Assembly: GCF_013426205.1 (NCBI RefSeq)
Contig: NC_089428.1
Span: 868,001-932,000, forward strand
Reading direction: 5' to 3'
DNA from: Metarhizium brunneum
Taxonomy: Eukaryota > Ascomycota > Sordariomycetes > Hypocreales > Clavicipitaceae
Length of the DNA stretch: 64,000 bases
Position 1 is the stretch's first letter, and each line of letters begins with the position of its first letter. Shown here in pieces: positions 49,627 through 60,083 of this stretch. The translations under genes and the position numbers were made by a program. The notes below the pieces were generated by a model. That model searched no databases. It worked only from the letters and a program-made list of their open reading frames with translations, and was not told the origin of the DNA.

Positions 49627-50586
49627 TTACGCGGATTCATCTTGGAGCGCCTTTCGTCCATACACAACGTGTCTAAAAGCCGAACAATTTAGTAACAGAA
49701 GCAGCCCAGAGTAACTTGCCAGCAAGGCACGGGGGAAACTTGAAATCACTCACATGGGCCAGCACAGGCGGATGCTCTCATCCTCCATGTCCCTCAGCAT
49801 GTCGGGAGCAAGGCCATCCAACACGCCCGACAGGTCCGTTGCTCCAAAATACGACCCGAGGCTCAGAAGCGGCCCCGGCTGCACCTGCACGAGGTGCCTG
49901 CCAATCTCCCTCATCCTGTCGTCCTCGGGCCACGCGTTGCCGGGGACCATGAGCTCGACGTCTACCACGTCGACGAAGCCAATCTCCTCCAGCCACTGCT
50001 TGTACTTTTCGGCCTTTTGCATGTCCCTGCCGTCCCTGGCGGCGCAGGACGATGTCGAATATCTCGATTTGTCCGCCTGGGCGGAGGGCGGCGTGGGCCT
50101 TTCGCAGGACGGACTGCGCGTCGTCGAAGCAGCTTACTATGTAGCGGAGGTGGATGTAATCCAGGGGAAGGGGGTACTTCCACTCTTCCTTCTCGACGTC
50201 TTGCCGGACAAAGGAGACGTTGGGCGCGGCGGTAGTGCCGGCTGCATGATGAAGAGGTCGGTGCCGATGGCGTGGGCTTGGGGGTTGGCTTTGGCTTTTT
50301 GGAGGGGATTTGTGTTGGTGAGGTTTTGGGGGGGGTTTGTTTGGGGAAGTAGAACCGTATTCGAGGGCCTATATGCCTGCGTCTGTGGCGACGTCGAGGA
50401 CGTGTTTGGGGGAGTGGACGGGGCCGAGGCCGAGTCTGCCGTTGAGGACGAGTTTGCACATTTGGTGTTGGAGGTCTGCGAGGTTTAGTTGGGTCAATTT
50501 GTTGAGGGTGTTGATGGGAGGGGAGGACGTACCGAGACGATTTTGCTCGGGCTGGCCGCGGGTGTTAGCTTGTTGTCTTGCTTCAT
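49627..50586 (-). pseudogene. broken LaeA-like SAM-dependent methyltransferase
   Basis: Minus-strand remnants line up with the class I methyltransferase family that includes LaeA-like fungal enzymes. They are: EQNRLDLQHQMCKLVLNG across an intron (donor GTACGT), KHVLDVATDAGI before a stop, ALEYG after it, APNVSFVRQDVEKEEW, DYIHLRYIVSCFDDAQSV, HAALRPGGQIEIFDIV, and KYKQWLEEIGFVDVV. The 3' end still splices (49673-49753) to IHVVYGRK. Lesions: a TAG at 50369-50371 where relatives have Trp (GIWA), a low-complexity insertion with frameshifts near 50340-50250, and a shift plus apparent deletion near 50040. The 5' end is missing. The TGG to TAG change fits a CpA to TpA mutation on the other strand, as RIP makes. 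The remnant abuts a MITE-like element. Confidence 0.75.
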
Positions 50587-50619
50587 GGAGATGGGGGCCT
50601 TGGGTGGGCGTACGACATC

Positions 50620-50863
50620 ATGCGCATTAAGCATAAATGATAACATGATTCTTTATACCTTGTAGAGTAGCCTTAAGTCATGCTCTTACTTATATTTTTA
50701 TGCTTGTAAGAATTTTATTAGTAGGCATCTATCCACATTTAATCTACCTAAAACAAATTATATTAAATCTTTTTATGCATTTTACGTGGCCCCCTAAGAG
50801 ACTTATTTTACAGGTTTAATTACAAGAGGCAATTAAATTATGTTATTTATGCTTAATGCGCAT
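50620..50863. mobile_element. MITE-like element with 19-bp terminal inverted repeats
   Basis: The left end atgcgcattaagcataaat (50620-50638) is the exact reverse complement of 50845-50863. Similarity continues inwards (aacat after a 3-nt indel). The 244-bp element is AT-rich and has no coding capacity, as expected of a non-autonomous DNA transposon. No target-site duplication is obvious: the flanks are catc on the left and tataa on the right. It lies directly upstream of the broken methyltransferase and may have taken part in its loss. Confidence 0.75.
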
Positions 50864-51521
50864 TATAAATTTATTTGTCGGACTAGGCTATTATTGCTCT
50901 ATATAAAAGGACACGTGGATATCCAAATAGCAGTCTTATTTGCTAATAGTATAATCTTATATATTATAATTTATAATATAATACGTATATAAAACATTGT
51001 TATGCAAATAGGACACGTATATAGCTAGCCTCTATGTACTCCCTACAAGGCTGCACAATCCATGCAACTGGGATAATACGTAGAGACGCGTATAATGCGG
51101 CGTATCCTAGTTGTCTCTTTGCAGTCTGGTACCCAATAACTTCTGTTCTAGGCAGAACTAAACCTAGTACGGAGTACAACTTTGCAATGCACAATCCCGA
51201 ATCTAATGCAAAAGCTGACCTTTGCTCTGCCCACTCTTTACTTTAATTTTGTTTTACTTGAAACAAGGATAGCTAGATACCTAGGTAGTTTAAAGCGCAA
51301 TGCTTTAGCGCCGCTGACTCGTCAACGCACCGCTAATTTTTCTCACGCGAGTCATCTCAACTAATGCCCCTATAAGATAACTATAAAAGAACACAACAGC
51401 TCTTACCTAGTCTATCGAGGTTGCCTTATTTAGTCAATACCTAACACTTTCTAGCGGTAAGCTAACTACTACTTTATACTATCTTCTTAAATTTGCCCAT
51501 TACTTTTAACAAATATCCATC
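50864..51521. other. AT-rich spacer upstream of secreted protein
   Basis: Strongly AT-rich, for example ttatatattataatttataa near 50958, unlike the rest of the window. One TACGGAGTA at 51168-51176. A pyrimidine-rich leader (51400-51520) precedes the secreted protein gene. No gene seen. Confidence 0.6.
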
Positions 51522-52010
51522 ATGAAGAACGTCGTACTTGTTGGCCTCTTTCTAGCCGGGTCGACCTTGGCGATGCCCTGCAACAGTCCATCTTCTAGCC
51601 AAGACAAACCAGCAACAGAGGTAAACAGCGTCAACTTAGACCTCTGCGAGAAAAGAATGCTTGAATACCTCCAGACCAATTCGGACGGGTGCAAGGAGAT
51701 TCCCTGTGCTGATTCTGATTCCACCGCACTCGTTTTAACTGCGATGATAGATTGTCTCATCAGAAAAGAACCGAATTCGCTTCAGGATGGGGATCCGGAT
51801 TTCGATCGGGATTTTGATTGCGTAATAGAGGCCTCTGAAAGCGCTGCCAAATGCATTCAGGAAAAACCGCCTTCCAATAGCAGCACTTACAGATTTGACC
51901 CCTCGGGCAAACAGGTTGCTACTGATGAAAATCTTCGGGTTGCTCGTCAATGTAGTCAGCAGGCAATTCCTGGATACAAACAGTGTCTTGCGGCCGGCGA
52001 ACAGCTCTAG
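51522..52010 (+). CDS. small secreted cysteine-rich protein, effector candidate
   Basis: Intronless, 162 residues. Signal peptide MKNVVLVGLFLAGSTLA, then nine cysteines (20, 42, 57, 62, 78, 100, 111, 144, 155) and an acidic, non-repetitive mature chain, for example DPDFDRDFDC. The odd cysteine count suggests one free thiol or a model that is slightly off. No family recognised. It sits alone in AT-rich DNA between a MITE-like element and a solo LTR, the setting in which lineage-specific effectors of plant- or insect-associated fungi are often found. The ATG context (atatccatcATGAAG) is typical of fungi. Function is not known. Confidence 0.75.
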   Translation: MKNVVLVGLFLAGSTLAMPCNSPSSSQDKPATEVNSVNLDLCEKRMLEYLQTNSDGCKEIPCADSDSTALVLTAMIDCLIRKEPNSLQDGDPDFDRDFDCVIEASESAAKCIQEKPPSNSSTYRFDPSGKQVATDENLRVARQCSQQAIPGYKQCLAAGEQL

Positions 52011-52370
52011 TCCTAGCGTCATGGACAGTCGCTAGCAGAGATTAAGGTCGAGTTCTCGATTTTTTAGACTAGCGCAACTCTAATTTGTGGTTCGGACGGG
52101 ACGCCTATGCCCGAGATGGTTGCGTCGAGATAGAGAAGCTCTTTATCACTTTCATTTTTAGATTATAGCAGCAGTTGCCTAGTCAAAAATAAGTACACAT
52201 TTAACTAAACTTATATCGTTACACCTCTGAAGTCTTACCTGACCTGTAGGGAATGTGTATAGATCTGCGTACAACAATATAAGGTAGTCGATATAACGAC
52301 AACAACAGGGATTCGATCTAGTTCGCAATCGTCATCCCGCCGCAAATTTACCTCCCAACAGATCTACTAA

Positions 52371-52655
52371 GAAGGGATAATCCCTAGACAACCAAGCGGA
52401 CTTCAAACTCAAAATCTTCCGTCGTCCATTAAAAAGGCACTGCCAAAGACCAGACAAATTAACAGCTACATAAGCATCTTGCCACCAGGGTCGGACCCGT
52501 CTAAGTTAGAGGCATTTAAACACAGTAATAACCTTAATATGGATGTTTCTACCAAGTCAGGGACTGATGGTAGTAGACTTACGCCTAAAGAGGCGTTGGA
52601 TATCGTAAAAGGTGCCCGTCGCTGCTTCGAGAAGAATCATGACCAAGATAATTAG
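52371..52655 (+). other. orphan open frame without start codon
   Basis: 94 codons stay open between a TAA at 52368 and a TAG at 52653, with coding-like composition (LPPGSDPSKLEAFKHSNN, LTPKEALDIVKGARRC). The only Met is 38 residues from the end. It could be a last exon, a fragment of a transposon protein or a decayed gene. It ends 3 bp before the LTR. Confidence 0.35.
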
Positions 52656-52658
52656 ACG

Positions 52659-52916
52659 TGTGATATTGTTACACGGGAAAGGCCCAACAGATCGCGAAGC
52701 CCAATAAAGGGGCTTTACCAATATAAGACCTGTTAGTTATATAGCTAGAACACGTGCCTGGGTAAGGACCTTAGGCCTGGGCGTTCCTTTCATGTATATA
52801 AGGCAGTCACCCTTCTCTTCCTCTCTTGTAGCAACGGAGGACCTTTGACATCCTACGAGATTATTATTGAATTGAGCCCCTTTTGCTCCAAGCCTTCATA
52901 TTAAACCCTTGTCACA
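52659..52916 (+). mobile_element. solo LTR of a retrotransposon, probably Ty1/copia type
   Basis: Begins TGTGATATTG and ends CTTGTCACA, so the ends form the short inverted repeat TGTGA/TCACA. Inside are an aataaa signal near 52705, a TATA box (tgtatataag, about 52793), a pyrimidine-rich stretch and a T-rich 3' part, in the order expected for R and U5. The opening part resembles LTRs of fungal copia elements as I remember them. No internal coding region, partner LTR or clear target duplication is seen. Orientation is taken from the TATA box. Confidence 0.65.
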
Positions 52917-53887
52917 GATGTCCACCACGTGCTGTTCAAAAAAGTGTTTCGCAGGTCAAGTTAAAACACTCAACAAAACCTTGTCGATTTCGTTCGGTGG
53001 TGTACTCAGCCGCACAGTCCTCGATCTCGATCTCAAAGAGATTGCTAACAGGATCCTACTCTCGCAGCACAAGTGCCTACATCATTCGGGAGTACTTGCC
53101 GACAGCAGCACCCAATGGACGGATTGACATGTGTACGTCGCAGCACTGGAAAGCGAAGCTGGTGGTATCGAAGGCGGGATACCGCCAAATGGAATACAGA
53201 AGGTAAATGAGGACAAGATGGAAACGAAGGAGCCGGACCGTCGTGAAACCGAAACCCGAAACGTGAGCCTCGATCCCGCCAGACACGTTGCGGAAATGAC
53301 TGATTTGATGACAAGCATGTTCATCATGCCACAAAGGTTGCGGCTAATAAAAAAAGCGGGCGAGTTGAACAAAATATGCGACGGTTCTTGGCCATACATG
53401 TGGGCAAGCTGATGGAGTTGACAGATGCGCATCCGGAGACAGAAATGGAGGCATCCATGCCCCATTCAGCCGGGCTTCAGCAAGCTGGCGCCAAACCTAC
53501 CCTTAAGCTTGGCTAACGTACAATGGGACCTCGGATGCAGTGTCCATGTGGCTCGTGAGTCGTGACGATCATTGGAGCCGTGTCCCGTGTCTGGTGCATT
53601 CGGACTTGGCCGGGAGGCTATTAAGTAAAAGGAATCAAGTATTATATTTTTAGAGCCCCGTGGCAAAATCATCAGCAAAAACAATTGCCATGTGTGTTTG
53701 TACGGCGTTTCCTCTGATGACATGCAGTTCTGTGGTTTAGGTACGACTGGGCACACGGTGTTTGTATGATTGAGCTGCACTTGATGCAGTGCTGGCACGA
53801 TATTGGGATAGATTGAAGAAGAAGAAAAAAAAAATAAATAAATAAATACAGGCGGTTGTGGTACAATCAAACCCCAAAAAGTAAATT
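52917..53887. other. unresolved region between LTR and tRNA
   Basis: Several medium open frames on the plus strand (for example 52883-53206 and 53131-53412, and a stopless run to about 53515) have some coding character, and a donor-like AAGGTAAAT lies near 53200. I could not assemble a gene or recognise a family; it may be a decayed gene next to the LTR. Confidence 0.35.
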
Positions 53888-53958
53888 GCGTGAACCGGGA
53901 CTCGAACCCGGGTCGCATGCTTGGGAAGCATGCATGCTAACCGCTACACTATTCACGC
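53888..53958 (-). tRNA. tRNA-Gly (anticodon CCC)
   Basis: 71 bp on the minus strand with a full cloverleaf. Acceptor stem GCGTGAA pairs with TTCACGC. The D-arm has TAGCGGTTAGCA. The anticodon stem GCATGC/GCATGC frames loop TTCCCAA. The T-arm is CCCGGGTTCGAGTCCCGG. No intron. The LTR about 970 bp upstream fits the habit of some retroelements of inserting near Pol III genes. Confidence 0.95.
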
Positions 53959-54896
53959 TAAGAATCCTGTGGTGTCAGTCGGTTGTTATGAAAGTATATA
54001 TGGACTATCAATTAGCGGCGCGTAAGTTTTGCTGCAGCGAGGTGGGGACCCAATGCTGCGACTTGCCGACCTTTTTTCAGCATTGTGCGCCTGGTTAATG
54101 AGTCTCTTTGCAAAGCGAGCTACGATATTTGGTCTTTACAGATCGACACTGCTCCGTGTATTTCTTCTCCTGGCCTGATGGCGGTGGAGAAGCCGGTTCA
54201 GGCTCCCGAGCGTGGTGGCGCTAGTCTGGTATTGGCAGAACCGTCGTCGACTTGAAGTGGCGAATTTCTTTCTTTATGTTCCTGGGAGATTCTGCTTACG
54301 CCATGTAATTGCAATTGGCTTTCTGTAAATGGCGGAAGTATTTCCTTGTGGCACTGTTGAGGGCCAAGTTGGGATTCGGCCGACGGTACGGAGTAGACGG
54401 CGCAAGTCGGAAAACCGGGGCAACTTACAACGCGCTGGCAGCCATGGACCAGATTGAATAGTGGAATTGCGCCAGAATTAGAAACATTAGGTGAGGCTTC
54501 TTTTATGTTTGGCGGGGCCGCTCACTGGCTTGCCATGAATTCGATGCTGCTTGACCCTTGATATCGTCGATACTATCGAATGCCTTGCACCAACCCGGCA
54601 CTGTGAACAAGTCACCGCGAGCAAGAACTGCAAGTGTAACACCACGTGCAGACATACATGTAACCATCAGCCAGCCCTCCAACGCCGGCAAGCTCGGTAG
54701 CTGCGGAAATGCGGATGTATTGACATCATATTACTCCATCTTTCTACCTGGCCTTGCGGAACCTAGTCTGTCCATGCCGAGTCTCCGGCAGCATCGGCCA
54801 CCGCTGAATGCTGCGTAAAAACCAACCTCTTCATAGTCTTCACCCGCGTTTCCCCAGCAGACGATATTCACCAACCTCCCCCAGCGGCATATAAAC
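53959..54896. other. intergenic tRNA to secreted protein
   Basis: No gene recognised. One TACGGAGTA copy at 54387-54395. A TATAAA at 54888-54893 lies only a few bases before the next start codon. Confidence 0.5.
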
Positions 54897-55488
54897 ATGC
54901 TGCCCTCTCCCCTGATCCTAGCGAGCCTGGCGCTCCCTGCCGCCGCGCAGCTCAGCACCCTCACAACGCCTTACCTCAACCTCACGGCCCTCACCGCCGC
55001 GGACGGCGAATCGACCCTCGAATGCTGGCAGCTCGCCAACCCGTTCCGGCAATCCACCGAGTCGGGCATCACGGGCTCCCTGCAGCTGTCCCTGGGCGAG
55101 TTGGCGAACGCGACGTACAGCGTGATTCCTGCCCGCTTCGACGGCGGGTTCCATCACGCCCCTGCTTTCCAGTATGTGCTCGACGGCCGCGCCCTTTCCG
55201 CCGCGCCGACTAACCGTGCCGATAACGCGTAGATATGTCCTCTTCATCAGCGGGTTGGTGCACATCAGTCTGTACAGGGGGAGGGACGAGGCGTGGATCC
55301 AGGGCGGCAAGTACGGGCTGATTGTGGCGGCGGACACGGCGGACCGGACGGCGCATGGCCACCTCACGAGGTATCCGGGTGCTGCGGACACTGTGGCCGT
55401 GTCTTTGCCTGTTAGGGACAGGGACGGGTTCAAGTACAGTGTTCTTCATGGGGGTGCGTGCACCCAGGACGAAATGGTGGGGATATAG
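54897..55488 (+). CDS. small secreted protein, conserved fungal type
   Basis: Exons 54897-55171 and 55233-55488 (61-bp intron, GTATGT...GCGTAG, phase 2) give 176 residues. Signal peptide MLPSPLILASLALPAAAQ; two N-glycosylation sequons (NLT, NAT). The mature part reads like a cupin-type beta-barrel: GGFHHAPAFQYVLFISGLVH, WIQGGKYGLIVAADTA. Only two cysteines. I do not know a named function. A TATAAA box 4 bp before the ATG suggests that the transcript start is very close to the ATG or that the upstream element is coincidental. Confidence 0.8.
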
Positions 55489-55743
55489 TTTATGAGTTCA
55501 TGGCAGAATAATGCCCACTGGGAAGTATACTATATACTATATACTTTATACTTATTACTTTACTGTAATGTATTCCGGTGTGGAGTGTCATGGTTAGGTT
55601 ACTGATGTGGTCAAATACGTTTTGCCGCCTATTCTGAGACGACTGAGACGACGATGCAGGGACATGAGGCATATTTCTTGATGGGTACTACATCAGCGGA
55701 TTGTGTACACATTGAAGCTAATTACACCTGGAGCAGCGTGCCT

Positions 55744-56569
55744 TCATCCTCGATTTTCCACCATCTCCCGCGTCTCCGCTGTCGATGATTCGGACACCGT
55801 CGCCAGAGTACCAGAGGGGCGGAAACCAGGAGCCCGTCTTTGCCCCCGCGTGCTTTGACCATAATGCCAGTCTCTGCGTGCATTTTCTACCACAGAGCTT
55901 CCCGGAGGACCCTGCAGCGCCGTTAGACGCGGCGTCTCGTCCACGGAGAATGTCCACTCAGCTCTTGAGCTGTCCCCGTCCCTCCTCCACCTGCTGGGCG
56001 GGAAGAAGGTCGGGCGAGGCGACATGGGCAGTTTTTCGTGAATCTTCAGCGGCCGCGTCGTGACTTTCCGCCGGCTAGCTGGCGTTAGAAACAGCGAGAC
56101 ACAGGTACGTACGCGGTCCACGTTACCAGAGCGGACAAGTGGCCGAGCGCCCGAGCAGCCACGGGTCGATGCACGCCCTGTCAAACTGGTGCCCGCAGGG
56201 AAGCCTGCGCAGCTGGACGCCGTGCATGAACGGCTCGGTGCAGACGGAGCAGCACCTGTCGTTTGGGCCCGGCCCGGCGCCTCTCACGGACGACGTTTCC
56301 GCGAGGACAGCGTCATGGGTATGCGTTGGCAGCAGAGCCAGAGCCTCGGGGGTCAGCGTGTCGGAGCGGCGTGGCGGCGTGGCGGCCGTGTAGGCGCCAA
56401 GGGGGAATATCCTCCCCCTCAGCACGTAAAACGCGAGTCCTATGATGATGGCAAGCGCGATACATAGGCCGGATGCCAAGCCGCTTGTTCGGGAGGCGTC
56501 GGTGGACGGAGCAGGCGTGTCGGTGGGCGGCGTGCCGGGCCAGTCTGACGGGACCGAGGGCTGAGACAT
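55744..56569 (-). CDS. membrane-anchored RING-type E3 ligase candidate
   Basis: Exons 56569-56127 and 56074-55744 (52-bp intron, GTAACG...AGCTAG, phase 2) give 257 residues. A Ser/Thr/Pro-rich lumenal part precedes one membrane helix at about 32-50. The RING finger is at 107-148: C107-x2-C110, C125-x-H127, D130, C133, C145-x2-C148. The second His of RING-H2 is an Asp (GHQFD). The junction completes TCPLCRRK. The tail is charged and Ser-rich. Likely a membrane-associated ubiquitin ligase; substrate unknown. The Asp may still bind zinc, but activity is open. Confidence 0.8.
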
Positions 56570-58406
56570 TCGAGTGCGGCGCGGACGGAGCGCGAGAGGC
56601 CGTGACACTGTAAAGAGCGGCCCGGACGAGAGCGACACGGGGAGAAGGCAGCAGACTGGTGACACGAGGCATTTTGCCTGCGTCCAACTCGTCACGGGTC
56701 CTGGCAGACGAGGTCCATGGAGCGGTGCGGTGTTCCCCGGGGGCCGGCAGGGCCTGGGCCGGAGGTGCATGACCCACTTCCCGGCCGCATCGTGACATCT
56801 GGAAGCTTTTTTCGACGTCGCTGCCCGTCCTTCTCGCGTCTGAGACATTGTGCCGGGGGCCCCGCAGCGTCGTCTGCCATACAGAGCGCCCGGAGCCGTG
56901 TCATTTGAAAAATTCTGACTCAGAAACGCTGGCTCTAGGAATGGATTTCTGCACGCGAAATGCGTCGCTTGCACTGAGACTGGCCGGTATAGCGGTGCCC
57001 CACAGAATCACTTGCCCGTGCCTCTTTGTTTGTGTTACACAGACCTGCCTTTTTTTTATTGTTCTTTGTTTGGTGCTGGCTTTGGTTTGCCTGAATATTC
57101 GACCATTCATCTTCCATCAGTTGCACCTCTACGTCGACTCGGAGATTCATGTACTCGACGTATTGGGAGATGCCCGAATATCAAAGCGGCGCGCCCGTGT
57201 TTCAGTCGCGTGCAACGTCATACAAAGGCCAACTATCACCGGCAAAGGCTTCTGTTTGCTGTTGGCTCTGGCAGACGAGTTGCGAGGCACCGCTTGGGGT
57301 AGTACTTGAGACGGGATAACGCGAGCTTATACTTTGCCTTAGTCGCCGTAGGTTCAGGGTGGAATCGCGCCGGGTCAACATTTCCCGGATCTGTTGGTAC
57401 GTTTATTCAACCAATTTGCCAGGGTAAATGATCAGACTGAGGCCAACTTGGTATGTCATTATACAAGCTTTTGATGTGGAGAAGATCAAGCTGAGCGGTG
57501 ATGGCGAGAGCAGCGGAGATTTCGCCGATCCTGCCACATACGGATTCCAACTTGCAGGGGACGGACCAGACGGCACGTTTTGATGTCTCATGAATCCGGA
57601 CCTAAGCACGGCCAAACACGACCATATCTGGGCCTGCAAAGGGTATAAGGAGCCCTTGTAGGCGATGCCGTGCAAGACTAGTACCAGGTACGCAGTATAC
57701 ATAAACTTATAAAGACGCTTTGTCGCTCGCAACTCCACAGAGTGCCGGAGTCCCACAATTTGCCGCGGCCAGGAACGACTCAATTGGGCGTTTCGGACCC
57801 CACCTTCGTCCTATCCTGGCCATGCACGAGATCGGCCAACGGTCATGTTTTCCATGTGGATCGGGGACGAAACCCTTGAAACAAATTATAACCTAGTTTC
57901 GATGCCCAGAAAGTAGTTCGATTCGAGGCCATGTGCCTTGCCCGATGCGGTTCGACAACCTCCCGCGTCAGTGCGCCGTATAGCAGCCACCGCTTCAGCC
58001 CAAGTCGTGTTCAAAGCGTAACTTTTGCGCGCCCACCTGCGCTGAAGAGAGCCGCCGCTAATGTTCCAAGTTCCGGTTGCTCGCGTTCAACACCGTTGCA
58101 CATGGCAAACCGGCATGGCTGTGCGCAAGTCCGCCGGGCCCTGCGACCATGTCGCCATGCCGCGGCCGCCAGTGCCCTCCTCCCAGCACAACCATCTCGA
58201 CATGTATAAAGGCGTTTCCACGCCCCGTCCGTAGTCTTCTAGTCTCTTGGCCTCACAGCAACTTCACTCTTTTGCCTACTCTCCTAGTTCTCTCCGAGCA
58301 AGCCTCCACGTTCACTCTGCATAATTCTCTTCGGCCCCATACTTTAATTCACAACTCTTGTTCCGGCAACACACCATCGTTTTATATTTTCAAACAACTA
58401 GTCAAC
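56570..58406. other. intergenic region upstream of small secreted protein
   Basis: Open frames of up to 153 codons on both strands look like chance. The right-hand 200 bp form a clear promoter and leader: TATAAA at 58205-58210 and a long CT-rich stretch before the start codon. Nothing else recognised. Confidence 0.5.
58205..58210 (+). promoter_or_regulatory. TATA box of secreted protein gene
   Basis: TATAAA about 200 bp before the 58407 start codon, followed by a pyrimidine-rich leader (ctcttttgcctactctcc). This is the layout of strongly expressed fungal genes. Confidence 0.55.
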
Positions 58407-58832
58407 ATGAGATTCGCCGGCTCTGCTCTCGTCGCCGCCACGCTGGCCCTCTCCGCCGCCGCCGCGCCCCTGCCGCAAAACGCCAACGGCCTCACGTCCC
58501 TCCTGTCCAACATCCCCATCATCGGGACCTTCCTCGGCGGAGCTGGCGGCGCCGCTGGCTCTGCTAGCCCTGCCGGTTCCACCAACAACACCGGCGCCGG
58601 TGCCGGTGCCAACCCCCTTGCCACTGTGCAGGAGCACCTCCCGGCCCCCGGCAGCGGCATCGAGGGCATCCTGTCCAGCGGCCAGATCCTCGGCGACCAC
58701 ATCAAGTACACGTCGAACCCGCCCAGCGCGCTCGAGCCCATTCCCGCCGCGCAGAACAGCCCTCCCCGCGAGATTCACCGACAGGCGCACGCTGCCCTTG
58801 TCCCTGCGTCGCAGAGGCCCGCTAGCTCCTAA
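58407..58832 (+). CDS. small secreted Gly/Ala/Pro-rich protein
   Basis: Intronless, 141 residues. Signal peptide MRFAGSALVAATLALSAAAA, then LPQNANGLTSLLSNIPIIGT, a Gly/Ala/Ser-rich stretch and a Pro-rich tail. There is no cysteine in the mature chain. The A-rich context (gtcaacATGAG), TATA box and CT-rich leader suggest high expression. The frame is open upstream to an ATG at 58077, but the extension overlaps the leader and lacks a signal peptide. Function unknown. Confidence 0.75.
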   Translation: MRFAGSALVAATLALSAAAAPLPQNANGLTSLLSNIPIIGTFLGGAGGAAGSASPAGSTNNTGAGAGANPLATVQEHLPAPGSGIEGILSSGQILGDHIKYTSNPPSALEPIPAAQNSPPREIHRQAHAALVPASQRPASS

Positions 58833-60083
58833 AGACGGAGCTGCTTGAGCGGTTGGTGCTTGGTTGACATTGACTGCTTGGTTTGCTGATGGGGAGGGGG
58901 GATTGTCGGCTGCACAAGATTCTGGGATAATGGACATCTTATGTTCACTTGTACGATGATAATGTGTAGTTGGTTCAAATACACTTAATAAACTCGCTTG
59001 GCTGAGTTCTACTTTACTTTGACTCTTTGTAAAAACGTGGCTGTGAATACGATGAGAGTAGGTTGCCGTGACTTTGTTCAAAATTCTGGGGAAAGTTGTA
59101 CCGAAAAAGAGGACTGGGTTTTCATGGGCGATTTTTACGACACCGTTTCCGTTCTCCGAGAGCACTGACTGCGTTCGCCTGAGGAATGGGATTTTTGGCA
59201 TTGGGATGTAGAGTGCTGGTGGTGGGAATGGAAGCATTTTCCTGGCGAATATCTGACCTGAGTTGGATTTATTATCGCAGGTGGGTAATAAGTGTTTATT
59301 CCTTGTTTGCAAGTGAACATGGTCGATGAGCTGGCGATATGGAGTGGAATTTATAGTAGTGACGGTGAGATGAAGCGTGTGAGATGCGGCTACGGGCTCG
59401 CGTGTAGCTGCAGTAGATATGCTGAAGCAGTTTTTCTCTCAGAACATCATCCTTGTGCGGCGCAAAGCGTATTCCGGGAATTTATCTGTGCTTTTCATAA
59501 GACACTCCATCTGCTTACCCGTGAGGAGACGTGGGAGATTGTCACAGAAGAACGTGCGAATTGCGAAGCAATTACCTGTCAGACGGTAGTGAGAGAAGAT
59601 CTAAAAAGACATTACAAGCTGGATCGGGGAAACTTCTATTGCTGGCCCTTTTGTTCCATGGCTCGTCGATGACTGGCAGTAAGCCCCTTTATATTGCATA
59701 TAGGGCATTAGGGAGCTATTGACAGCACGACAGAGGTCTGAACCAATAGTTGGAGGTAATCTACGTGGCAGAGCACGTGTATTATCCTTTTACATAACCC
59801 GCCTTGAACGTCTGCTCATTGACAGGCTCATGGTAAAGGCATTGACAGTTGCTCATTGTCATTCACACCATTGATAGATACTGTCTGCGCATCATCCACA
59901 AAAGCCGCAGATTCACATCGGGCACCTGTATGCGTGTCCGGCACCATGACCATCTGTCTTTATCACATGGTACACCTGATCAACTCGGCGACACACATCA
60001 CACTAGGTACACCGAGCCAACAATCCCAAGCTGCACCTCTCGGCGCTGTACTTGCAATAGCCAAGCCGTATAATCCGACCCGC
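58833..60083. other. intergenic region
   Basis: 3' region of the secreted protein gene and 3' region of the S23 gene (convergent). An open frame at 59292-59672 has no recognisable features and its composition is not convincing. Nothing else seen. Confidence 0.5.

Noticed and set aside
52659..52916. Full-length retrotransposon
   Set aside because: No second LTR, reverse transcriptase or integrase sequence on either side.
49627..58832. Secondary-metabolite gene cluster around the LaeA-like methyltransferase
   Set aside because: No polyketide synthase, NRPS, terpene cyclase or P450 nearby, and the methyltransferase is broken.
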